Shown: positions 6,998 through 15,273, counted from the first letter of the stretch. The stretch: 45,210 nt of DNA from an uncultured Eubacteriales bacterium (GCA_900319835.1 ONPY01000007.1:1-45210), one strand, 5' to 3'. A program made the numbers and translations. The notes: generated from the sequence alone by a model not told the origin.

Positions 6998-8530
6998 ATG
7001 GCAAAACACAGATTTGACAACTTCCTCTTCGCCGCCCTTTTCCTTCTAGGGGCCTTCGCGCGGATATACCGCTTCGGGAGCCTGCCCTGCGGGCTCAACC
7101 AGGACGAGGCCTTTGCCGCCTACGACGCCTGGGCCCTGCTGCGCTTCGGCACCGACAGCGCGCTGAAGGCCTGGCCGGTCTACCTCACCGCCTGGGGCAG
7201 CGGCATGAATGCGCTGGAGAGCTACCTCTTGATCCCGCTGTTTGCCCTGCTGGGGACGAAGACCTGGGTGATCCGCCTGCCCCAGCTGCTGCTGAGTCTC
7301 GTCAGTCTCTGGGCCGCGTACCGCCTGGGCCGCCGCGCGGCCGGGGAGCGGGCCGGGCTGCTCTTTTTGGGCGCGCTCGCTCTCTGCCCCTGGCACATCG
7401 CCATGAGCCGCTGGGCGCTGGAGTCCAACCTCGCCCCGGGGCTGCTGCTTCTTGGCCTCTGTTGCTTTCTGCGCGGCCTGGAGCAGCCGCGCTTTCTGCC
7501 CCTTGCCGGCCTGTTATACGGCCTCTCACTCTACGCCTACTCCGCCATCTGGCCGGTGATGCCGCTGCTGATGGGGCTGCTGCTGTTGGTCTACCGCCCG
7601 AAGGCGGACCGGCAGCTGCTCGCGGCGGGGCTGATCCTTGCCGTCCTGGCGCTGCCGCTGGTGGCCTTTCTCGCGGTCAACTACGGCTGGATCGGGGAGT
7701 TCTCTCTCGGCCCCTTCACGGTGCCGCGGCTGGTGGAGATGCGCCGGGAGGACATCTCCCTGACGCGGATCCCGCAGAACCTGGGCAATCTGCTGCGCGT
7801 CCTGCTGGCCCGCAGCGACGGACTTGTCTGGAACAGCCCGCCGCCCTTCGGCCTGTTTTACCCCGTCTCCCTGCCCCTGGGCCTGCTCGGGCTGGGGGCG
7901 TTGGCGCGGCGGTGGGTCCGCGCCCTGAAGGAGCGCCGCCGGGACCCCGCCGCAGCGCTGCTGCTCTGGGTATTGGCGGGCCTCGCCCTCTGCCTGCTGA
8001 TCCCGGTCAACGCCAACCGCATGAATTTCCTGCTGCTGCCGCTGGTGCTCTGCGCCGCTTTCGGGGCGGAGACACTGCTGGTTCTTCTCGGCCGGTACGC
8101 CCGGGCGGGGGCGGCGGTGCTGGCCGCGGTCTATCTGGGCTTCTTCGGCGTGTTTGCCGCAAACTACTTTGGCCCCTACGGCGACATGCTGCGCGGGGAC
8201 TTCACCGACGGGGTGCGCGAGGCGTTGGCCCTGGCCCTGCGGCACGAGGGAACGGTCTATGTGACCCGGGCGGTACACGACCCGAAGGTGCTGCTGGAGG
8301 CGGAGATCTCCCCCGCGGCCTTCCAGGCCACGGTGGACTACGAGCGCTTCCCCGCCGCCTACCTCAGCGCCCGGCGCTTTGACCGCTTTGTCTTTTACGA
8401 GGACAAGAACATGCCCCGGGATCCGGAGGGGGTCTACGTGCTCTGGGCCGGGACCGATGTCTCCCCCTGGGAGGCCCTGGGCTACACGGCCGAGCGCGTC
8501 GGCGTGTTTCAGGTTTTGTGGAAAACGTGA
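6998..8530 (+). CDS. GT-C type membrane glycosyltransferase (ArnT/PMT-like)
   Basis: A 510-residue polytopic membrane protein of the GT-C fold, whose members move a sugar from a polyprenyl-phosphate donor to lipid, glycan or protein outside the membrane. Evidence: a first membrane helix at about 8-22, an acidic motif NQDEAFAAYDAW soon after in the first external loop (the usual catalytic acid site), eight or more further helices, the CPWHIAMSRWALESN segment typical of this group, and a soluble C-terminal tail. Donor and acceptor cannot be told from sequence. The ATG at 6998 is chosen (AGAGG ahead of it); an in-frame extension to 6923 lies inside repeat R1 and is rejected. Undecaprenyl phosphate made via UppS would be the likely carrier. 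Confidence 0.75.
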   Translation: MAKHRFDNFLFAALFLLGAFARIYRFGSLPCGLNQDEAFAAYDAWALLRFGTDSALKAWPVYLTAWGSGMNALESYLLIPLFALLGTKTWVIRLPQLLLSLVSLWAAYRLGRRAAGERAGLLFLGALALCPWHIAMSRWALESNLAPGLLLLGLCCFLRGLEQPRFLPLAGLLYGLSLYAYSAIWPVMPLLMGLLLLVYRPKADRQLLAAGLILAVLALPLVAFLAVNYGWIGEFSLGPFTVPRLVEMRREDISLTRIPQNLGNLLRVLLARSDGLVWNSPPPFGLFYPVSLPLGLLGLGALARRWVRALKERRRDPAAALLLWVLAGLALCLLIPVNANRMNFLLLPLVLCAAFGAETLLVLLGRYARAGAAVLAAVYLGFFGVFAANYFGPYGDMLRGDFTDGVREALALALRHEGTVYVTRAVHDPKVLLEAEISPAAFQATVDYERFPAAYLSARRFDRFVFYEDKNMPRDPEGVYVLWAGTDVSPWEALGYTAERVGVFQVLWKT

Positions 8531-8582
8531 TATACCAGAAAGAGCATCGAAAGCGTTTCTTTCGATGCTCTTTCTGGTATAT
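8530..8582. terminator. Bidirectional terminator hairpin
   Basis: Perfect 24-bp inverted repeat (arms 8530-8553 and 8559-8582) with the 5-base loop CGTTT. It overlaps the end of the glycosyltransferase gene and lies before the stop of the convergent HAD gene, so it can serve both. T-rich stretches lie within the arms rather than after them. Confidence 0.65.
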
Positions 8583-8596
8583 GACTATTCGGCAGA

Positions 8597-9421
8597 CTAC
8601 AGGACAAAGCGCTCCACGGCGGCGGCAAAGCCGGCGGCGTTGTTGGTGCCGGTGATGACATCCGCCGCGGCTTTCACGGCGGGGTTCGCGTTTTCCATGG
8701 CGACCCCGAGACCCGCCATCCGCAGCAGGTCGAGGTCGTTGGTGTCGTCACCGAAGGCCATGGTCTGGCGGATATCCAGCCCCAGCGCGTCACAGAGGGT
8801 GCGCAGGGCCTGGCCCTTGGTGGCGTTTTGGGCGTTGACTTCGATGTTGAAGGGCATGGAGGTGGAAAAGCTCAGATCGGCAAAGCGCTTCGGCAGCTCC
8901 TCCAGCGCCCGCACGCGCTGTTCATGGTCGAGAATGTAGAGCTGGAGCTTCTGTACCCCGCCGCCCTTTTCCCGGAGAAACGCCTTCAGCTCCGGCACTG
9001 GGCTGCGCAGGGTGCTGATGAGCGTGCGCACATGGGGGTTCGGGATGGTGCGCAGGGCCTCGTCCCGCATCCACTGCGTCATATAGCCCCAGTTGTCCTG
9101 GTAGCAGTCGTAGAACACGCCCATCTCGTCCGCGGTCTCGTAAAACTCCAGCGCGCGCCCCAGCTCCACCTCGGCCCGCGCCACGGCCCGGTCCTCCTTC
9201 GCGTCATAGACGTAGGAGCCGTTGGCGGTGATGTACCAGCGCATAAAGGGCAGAGTGCGCAGGGGCTCCGGCAGGCCCGCGCAGATGCGGCCCGTGGCGG
9301 GCACCAGCAGCGCGCCCTTCTCCGCCGCCCGCTCCAGGGCCCGGAGATTGGCCGGGGGGATATGCTTGTTGTCGTCCAAAAAGGTACCGTCCAGATCAAA
9401 GGCAATCAGGCGTATGTCCAT
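8597..9421 (-). CDS. Cof-type HAD-IIB family phosphatase
   Basis: A 274-residue soluble hydrolase of the haloacid dehalogenase superfamily, subclass IIB, which removes phosphate from small metabolites such as sugar phosphates or phosphorylated cofactors. Motif I is FDLDGTFLDD (nucleophile D8, acid/base D10), motif II is in VPATGR, the motif III lysine is in NATKGQAL, and motif IV is FGDDTNDLDLL. The long middle section is the C2 cap domain that sets substrate choice. Substrate is unknown. A GGAG-type site precedes the ATG. It converges with the glycosyltransferase gene. Confidence 0.9.
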   Translation of the reverse strand: MDIRLIAFDLDGTFLDDNKHIPPANLRALERAAEKGALLVPATGRICAGLPEPLRTLPFMRWYITANGSYVYDAKEDRAVARAEVELGRALEFYETADEMGVFYDCYQDNWGYMTQWMRDEALRTIPNPHVRTLISTLRSPVPELKAFLREKGGGVQKLQLYILDHEQRVRALEELPKRFADLSFSTSMPFNIEVNAQNATKGQALRTLCDALGLDIRQTMAFGDDTNDLDLLRMAGLGVAMENANPAVKAAADVITGTNNAAGFAAAVERFVL

Positions 9422-9650
9422 GTTTTTTCTCCTGTGGGCGGAACTTGCCGCCGACTAAACGCTGGGATCTCAGTATACACGATTCCTTTCCCGGGTGCAA
9501 GGGAGGCCGACAGGGCGGTCTGGTTTTCCGCCGTTTCGTCTGCGCGCCACCCGCCGGAGGGGCGCGTGACAGATGCTATAAACCCTGCCCAAAATTTCGA
9601 CAATAAAATCGTCACATCTAACAAGAAATGCTTTTGGCCCCTTTTCGCCC

Positions 9651-9679
9651 TTGCAATCGGGGGAGAAATCGTCTACAAT
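9651..9679 (+). promoter_or_regulatory. Upstream promoter-like element P1
   Basis: TTGCAA (9651-9656), 17-base spacer, TACAAT (9674-9679). Transcription would start near 9686, just before the hairpin at 9688-9719, and read toward nrdG through both NrdR-like boxes. Confidence 0.45.
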
Positions 9680-9715
9680 AGCTCTCGGTGTCAGCTCGGA
9701 TGCGCGTCCGAACTG

Positions 9716-9731
9716 ACACTATATTTTGTGT
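9716..9731 (+). promoter_or_regulatory. NrdR-box-like site 1
   Basis: ACACTATATTTTGTGT matches the known NrdR operator consensus acaCwAtATaTwGtgt at 15 of 16 positions. NrdR is the ATP/dATP-sensing repressor of bacterial ribonucleotide reductase genes. The site is 42 bases from site 2, measured start to start. Confidence 0.7.
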
Positions 9732-9757
9732 TCGTTTTGCCCAAGTAACAAATGATG

Positions 9758-9773
9758 AATCAATATCTTGTGT
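9758..9773 (+). promoter_or_regulatory. NrdR-box-like site 2
   Basis: AATCAATATCTTGTGT matches the NrdR consensus at 13 of 16 positions, including all the conserved core bases except one. It lies 19 bases upstream of the -35 element of the nrdG promoter. Confidence 0.65.
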
Positions 9774-9791
9774 TTCGTTACCAAATTGAAG

Positions 9792-9820
9792 TTGACATTC
9801 TGTGTGTCCGGGACTATGAT
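9792..9820 (+). promoter_or_regulatory. Sigma-A-type promoter P2 of the nrd operon
   Basis: TTGACA (9792-9797), 17-base spacer, TATGAT (9815-9820): 6/6 and 5/6 to consensus. Start of transcription near 9827; the nrdG ribosome site (AGAGGAG) follows. Confidence 0.75.
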
Positions 9821-9852
9821 AGCCTGGACGCCGGGAGAGGAGACATAACACC

Positions 9853-10548
9853 ATGCTGATTTCAGGACTGCAAAAGCTGACCCTGCTGGATTACCCCGGC
9901 ACCGTGGCCTGCACGGTGTTCACCGGCGGCTGCAACTTCCGCTGTCCTTTCTGCCACAACGCCTCCCTCGTCCTGCCGGAGGAGCTGAGCCGGGACAACG
10001 AGGAGGAGCAGGTGCTCTCCTTTCTGAAAAAGCGCGTGGGCATTCTCGACGGCGTGGCCGTCACCGGCGGTGAGCCGCTGCTGCACCCCGACATGCCCGC
10101 CTTTCTGGAGAAGATCCGGGCGCTGGGCTACCGGATCAAGCTGGACACCAACGGCTCCTTCCCCGAGCGGCTGATCGAGATCGTGAACGCCGGCCTTGTG
10201 GACCGGGTGGCCATGGACATGAAAAACAGCCCCGCCCTCTACGGGAAAACCGTGGGGCTGGAGCACTTTGATCTGGGGCCCGTGGAGAAGTCCAAGGACT
10301 TTCTGCTCTCGGGCCAGGTGGAGTACGAATTCCGCACCACGGTGGTCAAGGGCCTGCATACCGGGGAGAGCCTTGCGGAGGCGGCCAGATGGATCGCGGG
10401 CGCGAAGGAGTACTATCTCCAGCAGTTCAAGGATTCCGGCAGTGTGATCGCGCCGAACGGACTCGGCGCCTATTCCGGGCCCGAGATGCACGCGCTGGCG
10501 GACGCCGTACGGCCGTATGTGCCATCGGTCCAGGTCCGCGGCGTTTAA
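9853..10548 (+). CDS. nrdG: Anaerobic ribonucleotide reductase activating protein (radical SAM)
   Basis: NrdG cleaves S-adenosylmethionine with a [4Fe-4S] cluster to put the glycyl radical on NrdD. The 231-residue protein has the radical-SAM cysteines C27, C31 and C34 (CNFRCPFC), the SAM-binding VTGGEPLL at about 75-82, and the LDTNGS strand. The N-terminal LISGLQKLTLLDYPG is typical of the longer Clostridia-type NrdG. The start is fixed by AGAGGAG 10 bases upstream. It precedes nrdD, the reverse of the order in enterobacteria, and is controlled by the NrdR-like boxes upstream. A pyruvate-formate-lyase-activase relative is the alternative, made unlikely by the neighbour. Confidence 0.92.
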   Translation: MLISGLQKLTLLDYPGTVACTVFTGGCNFRCPFCHNASLVLPEELSRDNEEEQVLSFLKKRVGILDGVAVTGGEPLLHPDMPAFLEKIRALGYRIKLDTNGSFPERLIEIVNAGLVDRVAMDMKNSPALYGKTVGLEHFDLGPVEKSKDFLLSGQVEYEFRTTVVKGLHTGESLAEAARWIAGAKEYYLQQFKDSGSVIAPNGLGAYSGPEMHALADAVRPYVPSVQVRGV

Positions 10549-10550
10549 GT

Positions 10551-10580
10551 CGATCAAAAGGGAAACCCTTTTGATCGAGA
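10551..10580 (+). terminator. Hairpin in the nrdG-nrdD gap
   Basis: TCGATCAAAAGGG and CCCTTTTGATCGA form a 13-bp stem with a tight AAA loop, starting 3 bases after the nrdG stop. No T run follows, so it may act as an RNA-processing or stability element. A second inverted repeat, GTTTTCTCCG / CGGAGAAAAC, lies at about 10642-10678. Confidence 0.5.
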
Positions 10581-10742
10581 GTTTGCACCCCGCTGCGCGC
10601 ACTCGCTTGCGGGAGACGCTCGCACACTTGCGGGGCGAGCGGAGTTTTCTCCGACGTACACGCCGCCGGAGAAAACAGATTGAATTCTTTTCCTTTTGCT
10701 TTTTTAGAATTTATAGAATAGAGATAAATGGGGGTACGAGAT

Positions 10743-13142
10743 ATGTATCAGGTAGTCAAGCGGGACGGCAAGGTCGTCGAATTTGATCTCAACAAGATCG
10801 CCGAGGCCATCAAGAAGGCCTTCGACGCCACCGCCACCGACTATAACGACAGCATCATCGATTTTCTGGCGCTGCGGGTCTCTGCGGACTTTCTGCCGAA
10901 AATCAAGGACGGCAAGGTCGCCGTCGAGGATATCCAGGACAGCGTGGAATCCGTCCTGTCCCGGGGCGGCTACGACGCCGTGGCCAAGGCCTACATCCTC
11001 TACCGCAAACAGCGCGAGAAACTGAGAAGCACCAAGAGCTCCTATCTCGATTACAAGGAGACCGTGGACAAGTACCTCAACATTGAGGACTGGCGCGTCA
11101 AGGAGAACTCCACCGTCACCTACTCCGTGGGCGGCCTGATCCTCTCCAACTCCGGCGCCATCACCGCCAACTACTGGCTCAGCGAGGTCTATGACCAGGA
11201 GATCGCAAACGCCCACCGCAACTGCGACATCCACCTGCACGACCTCTCCATGCTCACCGGCTACTGCGCCGGCTGGAGTCTCAAGCAGCTGATCCAGCAG
11301 GGTCTCGGCATCCCGGGCAAGATCAACTCCTCCCCGGCGAGCCACCTGTCCACCCTCTGCAACCAGATGGTCAACTTCCTCGGCATCATGCAGAACGAGT
11401 GGGCCGGCGCCCAGGCGTTCTCCTCCTTCGACACCTACCTGGCCCCCTTCGTCAAGGTGGACAACCTCGACTACAAGGAAGTCAAGCAGTGCATCCAGTC
11501 CTTCGTTTTCGGCGTGAACACCCCGTCCCGCTGGGGCACCCAGGCGCCCTTCTCCAACATCACGCTCGACTGGACCGTGCCCGCCGACCTGAAGGACCTG
11601 CCCGCCATCGTCGGCGGCAAGGAGATGGACTTCACCTACGGCGACTGCAAGAAGGAAATGGATATGGTCAACAAGGCGTTCATCGACATCATGATCGAGG
11701 GCGACGCCAACGGCCGCGGCTTCCAGTACCCCATCCCCACCTACTCCATCACGAAGGACTTTGACTGGTCCGACACCGAGAACAACCGTCTCCTCTTCGA
11801 GATGACCGCCAAGTACGGCACGCCCTACTTCTCCAACTACATCAACTCCGACATGGAGCCGAGTGACGTGCGCTCCATGTGCTGCAGACTTCGTCTCGAC
11901 CTCAGAGAGCTGCGCAAAAAGTCCGGCGGCTTCTTCGGCTCCGGCGAGTCCACCGGCTCCATCGGCGTCGTGACGCTGAACATGCCGCGCCTGGCCTACC
12001 TCGCCAAGGACGAGGAGGACTTCTACAAGCGCCTGGACAAGCTGATGGATCTGGCGGCCCGCTCCCTGAAGATCAAGCGCACCGTCATCACCAAGCTGCT
12101 CAACGAGGGTCTCTACCCCTACACCAAGCACTATCTCGGCACCTTTGAAAACCACTTCTCCACCATCGGTCTCGTGGGCATGAACGAGTGCGGTCTCAAC
12201 GCCAAGTGGCTGCGCTGCGACATGACCGACCCGAGATGCCAGGAGTTCACCAAGCAGGTGCTCGACCACATGCGCGAGCGTCTGAGCGACTACCAGGAGA
12301 TGTACGGCGACCTGTACAACCTGGAGGCCACCCCGGCCGAGTCCACCTCCTACCGGCTTGCCAAGCACGACGTGGAGACCTACCCCGACATCATCACCGC
12401 GGCCGAGCCCGGCGGCACCCCCTACTACACCAACAGCTCCCACCTGCCCGTGGGTTACACCGAGGACATCTTCGAAGCCCTCGATATTCAGGACGATCTG
12501 CAGACCCGCTACACCTCCGGCACCGTCTTCCACGCCTTCCTGGGCGAGAAGCTGCCCTCCTGGCAGGCCGCCGCGAATCTGGTGCGCAAGATCGCCGAGA
12601 ATTACAAGCTGCCCTACTACACCCTGAGCCCCACCTACTCCGTCTGCAAGAATCACGGCTACCTGACCGGCGAGCAGTTCACCTGCCCCGAATGCGGCGA
12701 GTCTGCCGAGGTCTACAGCCGCATCACCGGCTACTACCGCCCGGTGCAGAACTGGAACGTGGGCAAGACCCAGGAGTACAAGGAGCGCAAGGAGTACGTC
12801 ATCGACCGCTCCGTGCTGCGGCATGAGGGCCCCCTCGCCGAGGGCGAGACGGTTCCCAGACCCGGCAAGCGCGAGCCCATCCCCGAGACCCAGGCCGTGG
12901 CCGTGGGCGTGGCCGGCCAGGACGAAGGGGCCATCCTCTTTGCCACCCCCAGCTGCCCCAACTGCCGCATCGCCTGCAGCTACCTCGACAAGGCCGGCTT
13001 CAAGTACAACAAGCTGATGGCTGAGGAGAACGCGGAGCTCGTGGAGAAATTCGGCGTCAAACAGGCGCCCACCCTGGTCCTGCCGGACGGCACCAAGTTT
13101 GCCGGCGCCGGCGCCATCAAGGGCTTTTTGAACAGACAATAA
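10743..13142 (+). CDS. nrdD: Class III ribonucleoside-triphosphate reductase with fused redoxin domain
   Basis: NrdD makes deoxynucleotides from NTPs under anaerobic conditions. In the 799-residue protein, residues 1-95 are an ATP-cone allosteric domain (YQVVKRDGKVVEF). The ten-stranded barrel follows, with HDLSMLTGYC at 166-175, the RSMCCRLRLDL segment, and GMNECGLNAKW, which holds the likely thiyl cysteine. A cysteine/histidine metal site (CPECG) precedes the glycyl radical loop RITGYY, with the radical at G663. Unusually, an extra domain at about 728-799 follows, with CPNC (C738, C741) and QAPTLVLPDG, which is a thioredoxin/glutaredoxin-like fold. The closest class I can name is the Thermotoga-like NrdD. 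The start at 10743 has GGGGG upstream; five further in-frame codons are open. A TrxB-like gene follows. Confidence 0.95.
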   Translation: MYQVVKRDGKVVEFDLNKIAEAIKKAFDATATDYNDSIIDFLALRVSADFLPKIKDGKVAVEDIQDSVESVLSRGGYDAVAKAYILYRKQREKLRSTKSSYLDYKETVDKYLNIEDWRVKENSTVTYSVGGLILSNSGAITANYWLSEVYDQEIANAHRNCDIHLHDLSMLTGYCAGWSLKQLIQQGLGIPGKINSSPASHLSTLCNQMVNFLGIMQNEWAGAQAFSSFDTYLAPFVKVDNLDYKEVKQCIQSFVFGVNTPSRWGTQAPFSNITLDWTVPADLKDLPAIVGGKEMDFTYGDCKKEMDMVNKAFIDIMIEGDANGRGFQYPIPTYSITKDFDWSDTENNRLLFEMTAKYGTPYFSNYINSDMEPSDVRSMCCRLRLDLRELRKKSGGFFGSGESTGSIGVVTLNMPRLAYLAKDEEDFYKRLDKLMDLAARSLKIKRTVITKLLNEGLYPYTKHYLGTFENHFSTIGLVGMNECGLNAKWLRCDMTDPRCQEFTKQVLDHMRERLSDYQEMYGDLYNLEATPAESTSYRLAKHDVETYPDIITAAEPGGTPYYTNSSHLPVGYTEDIFEALDIQDDLQTRYTSGTVFHAFLGEKLPSWQAAANLVRKIAENYKLPYYTLSPTYSVCKNHGYLTGEQFTCPECGESAEVYSRITGYYRPVQNWNVGKTQEYKERKEYVIDRSVLRHEGPLAEGETVPRPGKREPIPETQAVAVGVAGQDEGAILFATPSCPNCRIACSYLDKAGFKYNKLMAEENAELVEKFGVKQAPTLVLPDGTKFAGAGAIKGFLNRQ

Positions 13143-13148
13143 TGACCG

Positions 13149-13178
13149 GCAGGCCCTGCGCAGATGCGCAGGGCCTGC
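13149..13178 (+). terminator. Hairpin after nrdD
   Basis: GCAGGCCCTGCGC / GCGCAGGGCCTGC, a 13-bp stem with loop AGAT, 7 bases after the nrdD stop. There is no T run; repeat R1 half-elements follow directly, so read-through into trxB is possible. Confidence 0.55.
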
Positions 13179-13183
13179 TGAGA

Positions 13184-13356
13184 CGGATTGCCACACCAGT
13201 CTGCGGACTGGTTCGCAATGACGGCATTGGCCTGACAGACACGTTTTACGGCCCTGGATGCACTTCCCCTCTGTCATTGCGAGCCAGCGCGACGCGCGGG
13301 AAGCGTGCGACGCGATCCTTGCTTGCCAGGGACCGTGTCACTGGCGTGGCAATCCG
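13184..13356. repeat. Two half-copies of repeat R1
   Basis: Bases 13184-13222 are a right half (CGGATTGCCACACCAGTC ... TTCGCAATGAC) and are the reverse complement of the unit at 30-69. Bases 13273-13356 are a left half (GTCATTGCGAGCC ... GTGGCAATCCG). Together they fill the nrdD-trxB gap and create an 81-codon false extension of the trxB frame. Confidence 0.75.
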
Positions 13357-13384
13357 TTTTTCAAAGTCAAAAGGAGAAGACGAC

Positions 13385-14293
13385 ATGGTATACGACATCC
13401 TCATCATCGGCGGGGGCCCGGCGGGGCTGACCGCCGCCACCTATGCCCGGCGCGCCGGCAAGAGCGTGCTGGTCATCGAGAAGAACGCCTTCGGCGGCCA
13501 GATCACCTGGAGCCCCAAGGTGGAGAACTTCCCCGGCTTTGTGTCCGTTTCCGGCACGGAGCTGGGCGACAAGCTGCTGGAGCAGGCCATGGAGCAGGGC
13601 GCCGAGGTGGAGCTGGACGAGGTGCTCTCCGTCCGCGTGGAGGAAAACGGCGTGAAGACCGCTGTGTGCGAGTCCGGTGCGGCGTTTCAGGGAAAGGCCC
13701 TGATCATCGCCGTGGGCGCCAGGCCCCGGATGCTGGGCCTTCCCCGTGAGGAGGAGCTGGTGGGCAGCGGCGTGTGCTTCTGCGCCGTGTGCGACGGGGC
13801 CTTCTATAAAGGCAAGGCCGTGGCCGTCAACGGCGGCGGTAACAGCGCCCTGCAGGACGCGCTGCTCTTGAGCGAGAAGTGCAGCAAGGTCACCCTCATC
13901 CACCGCCGGGATTCCTTCCGGGGCGAAGCAAAGCTGGTGGAGGCCCTGCGGCAGCGGGAGAACGTGGAGTTCGTGCTCAACGCCTCCGTGACCGAGCTGC
14001 TGGGCGAAAAGGAGCTCACCGGCGTTGTCCTGGACGTCAGCGGCGAGCGGCGGGTGATCGACGTTGCCGGGCTCTTTGTCGCCATCGGCCACGCGCCGGA
14101 CAACGGCCGATACGCGGAGCTGCTGGACCTGGACAAGGCGGGTTACGCCGCCGCCGGCGAGGACTGCCTGACGAAGAGCGCGGGCGTGTTCGTGGCCGGG
14201 GACTGCCGGAGCAAATCCGTGCGGCAGCTCACCACCGCGGCGGCCGACGGCTCCGTGGCGGCGCTGGCCGCCTGCCGCTGGCTGGACGCCTGA
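13385..14293 (+). CDS. Thioredoxin reductase-like FAD/NADPH disulfide oxidoreductase
   Basis: A 302-residue flavoprotein of the TrxB family. It has an N-terminal FAD motif (IIGGGPAGLTAATYARR, 7-23), the redox-active pair C133/C136 in CAVC (CATC in classical TrxB), the NAD(P) loop NGGGNSALQDA (149-159) followed by HRRDSFR (173-179), whose arginines indicate NADPH, and the C-terminal FAD-binding VFVAGDCRSK. It should pass electrons from NADPH to a small redoxin. The closest candidate partner is the redoxin domain fused to NrdD just upstream. The start at 13385 follows AAAGGAGAAG; the longer frame back to 13142 is repeat sequence. The yihY-like gene follows after 13 bases. Confidence 0.88.
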   Translation: MVYDILIIGGGPAGLTAATYARRAGKSVLVIEKNAFGGQITWSPKVENFPGFVSVSGTELGDKLLEQAMEQGAEVELDEVLSVRVEENGVKTAVCESGAAFQGKALIIAVGARPRMLGLPREEELVGSGVCFCAVCDGAFYKGKAVAVNGGGNSALQDALLLSEKCSKVTLIHRRDSFRGEAKLVEALRQRENVEFVLNASVTELLGEKELTGVVLDVSGERRVIDVAGLFVAIGHAPDNGRYAELLDLDKAGYAAAGEDCLTKSAGVFVAGDCRSKSVRQLTTAAADGSVAALAACRWLDA

Positions 14294-14306
14294 GAGGGGA
14301 AACGGG

Positions 14307-15158
14307 ATGAAAGAGAAGCTCGTCTCTGTGGTCAAGGAGACCCAGCGGCTCTACGGAGAGAATGAGATGTCCGTCTACGCGGGCTACACCACACTGTATG
14401 TGCTGATGGCCATGGTGCCGCTGCTGACGCTGGTGATCGGCCTGGTCAACCTGGTACCCACGGTGAATCTGGAGCACTTCCGCGAGGTGCTGACAGAGCT
14501 GCTGCCGAACATTCCCCAGGTCCAGACGCTGATGACGGCCATGATCGCAAACGTCAACCGCAGAGCCGGGCAGCTGGCGATCTCCGTGTCGGTGCTGGCT
14601 TCGCTGTGGTCTGCCTCCAACGGCGTGGCCGCCATCCAGGCGGGGCTGCACAAGCTCAGCGGCGCGGGCGGCTCCTTTGTCAAGAAGCGCGGAGCGGCGC
14701 TGCTGTACACCCTGCTGTTCATCCTGCTGATCCCGGCGCTCCTGATCTTCCAGGTGATGCGGGGCTCACTCCGCTCCCTGATCATCTCCCTCGGCCAGAC
14801 GCTGAAGCTGCCCGAGATCGCAAGCGTGCTCTTAAAGATCCTGCAGTACAGCGGTCTGATCACCCTGGCCGCCATGGTGCTGGTGATTCTGCTGACCTAT
14901 ACCTTCCTCCAGGGCGAGAAGCACAGGCTGCGCTGCCAGCTGCCCGGGGCGGTGTTCACGACCGTTTTGTGGCTGGCCTTCTCGGCGGTGTTTGAGATCT
15001 TCATCACCCGCTTCTGGAAGGCCTCCTCCCTCTACGGCTCGCTGGCCTCCATCTTCCTTGCGGCCATGTGGCTGAAAACCATCACCACCATCCTCTTTTA
15101 CGGCGAGGCCTTGAACGTGGCCCTGCAAAAGCAGAGGGGATCGGCGGAGGAAACCTGA
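14307..15158 (+). CDS. YihY/BrkB-family inner membrane protein
   Basis: A 283-residue protein with about six membrane helices, belonging to the YihY (formerly 'virulence factor BrkB') family. Family hallmarks are seen in the first helix region (YAGYTTLYVLMAMVPLLTLVIG), the LWSASNGVAAIQAGLHKL motif at about 97-114 and the C-terminal SLYGSLASIFLAAMWL. Function is not established in the family; transport or envelope roles have been suggested. It starts 13 bases after the trxB-like stop with a GAGAGGGG ribosome site, so it is likely co-transcribed with it. A strong terminator follows. Confidence 0.85.
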   Translation: MKEKLVSVVKETQRLYGENEMSVYAGYTTLYVLMAMVPLLTLVIGLVNLVPTVNLEHFREVLTELLPNIPQVQTLMTAMIANVNRRAGQLAISVSVLASLWSASNGVAAIQAGLHKLSGAGGSFVKKRGAALLYTLLFILLIPALLIFQVMRGSLRSLIISLGQTLKLPEIASVLLKILQYSGLITLAAMVLVILLTYTFLQGEKHRLRCQLPGAVFTTVLWLAFSAVFEIFITRFWKASSLYGSLASIFLAAMWLKTITTILFYGEALNVALQKQRGSAEET

Positions 15159-15167
15159 CCGCTTTGA

Positions 15168-15194
15168 CAGGCCCCCGGGAAAGCCGGGGGCCTG
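15168..15194 (+). terminator. Terminator of the nrd-trxB-yihY run
   Basis: CAGGCCCCCGG / CCGGGGGCCTG, an 11-bp GC-rich stem with loop GAAAG, followed by TTTG. Confidence 0.75.
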
Positions 15195-15273
15195 TTTGCA
15201 TACAGCCCGCAGGCGCCGACGTTCACAAACTCTTTGGGGAACGTTTAAAAACTCTTGTTGGTTTGTTCATGCC

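Larger units (their letters stand above)
9422..9852. promoter_or_regulatory. 431-base regulatory region upstream of nrdG
   Basis: No gene is seen. Features present on the plus strand are: an upstream promoter-like pair (9651-9679), a hairpin (9688-9719), two NrdR-box-like 16-mers (9716-9731 and 9758-9773) and a near-perfect promoter (9792-9820). The part next to the HAD gene (9422-9640) shows nothing I can assign. Confidence 0.6.

Noticed and set aside
10704..13277. Minus-strand open frame of 857 codons opposite nrdD
   Set aside because: Shadow of nrdD with no recognisable domains; the same explanation as for polC.
13142..13384. 81-codon N-terminal extension of the TrxB-like protein
   Set aside because: Encoded by R1 repeat halves; TrxB proteins begin at the FAD motif, and a good ribosome site precedes 13385.
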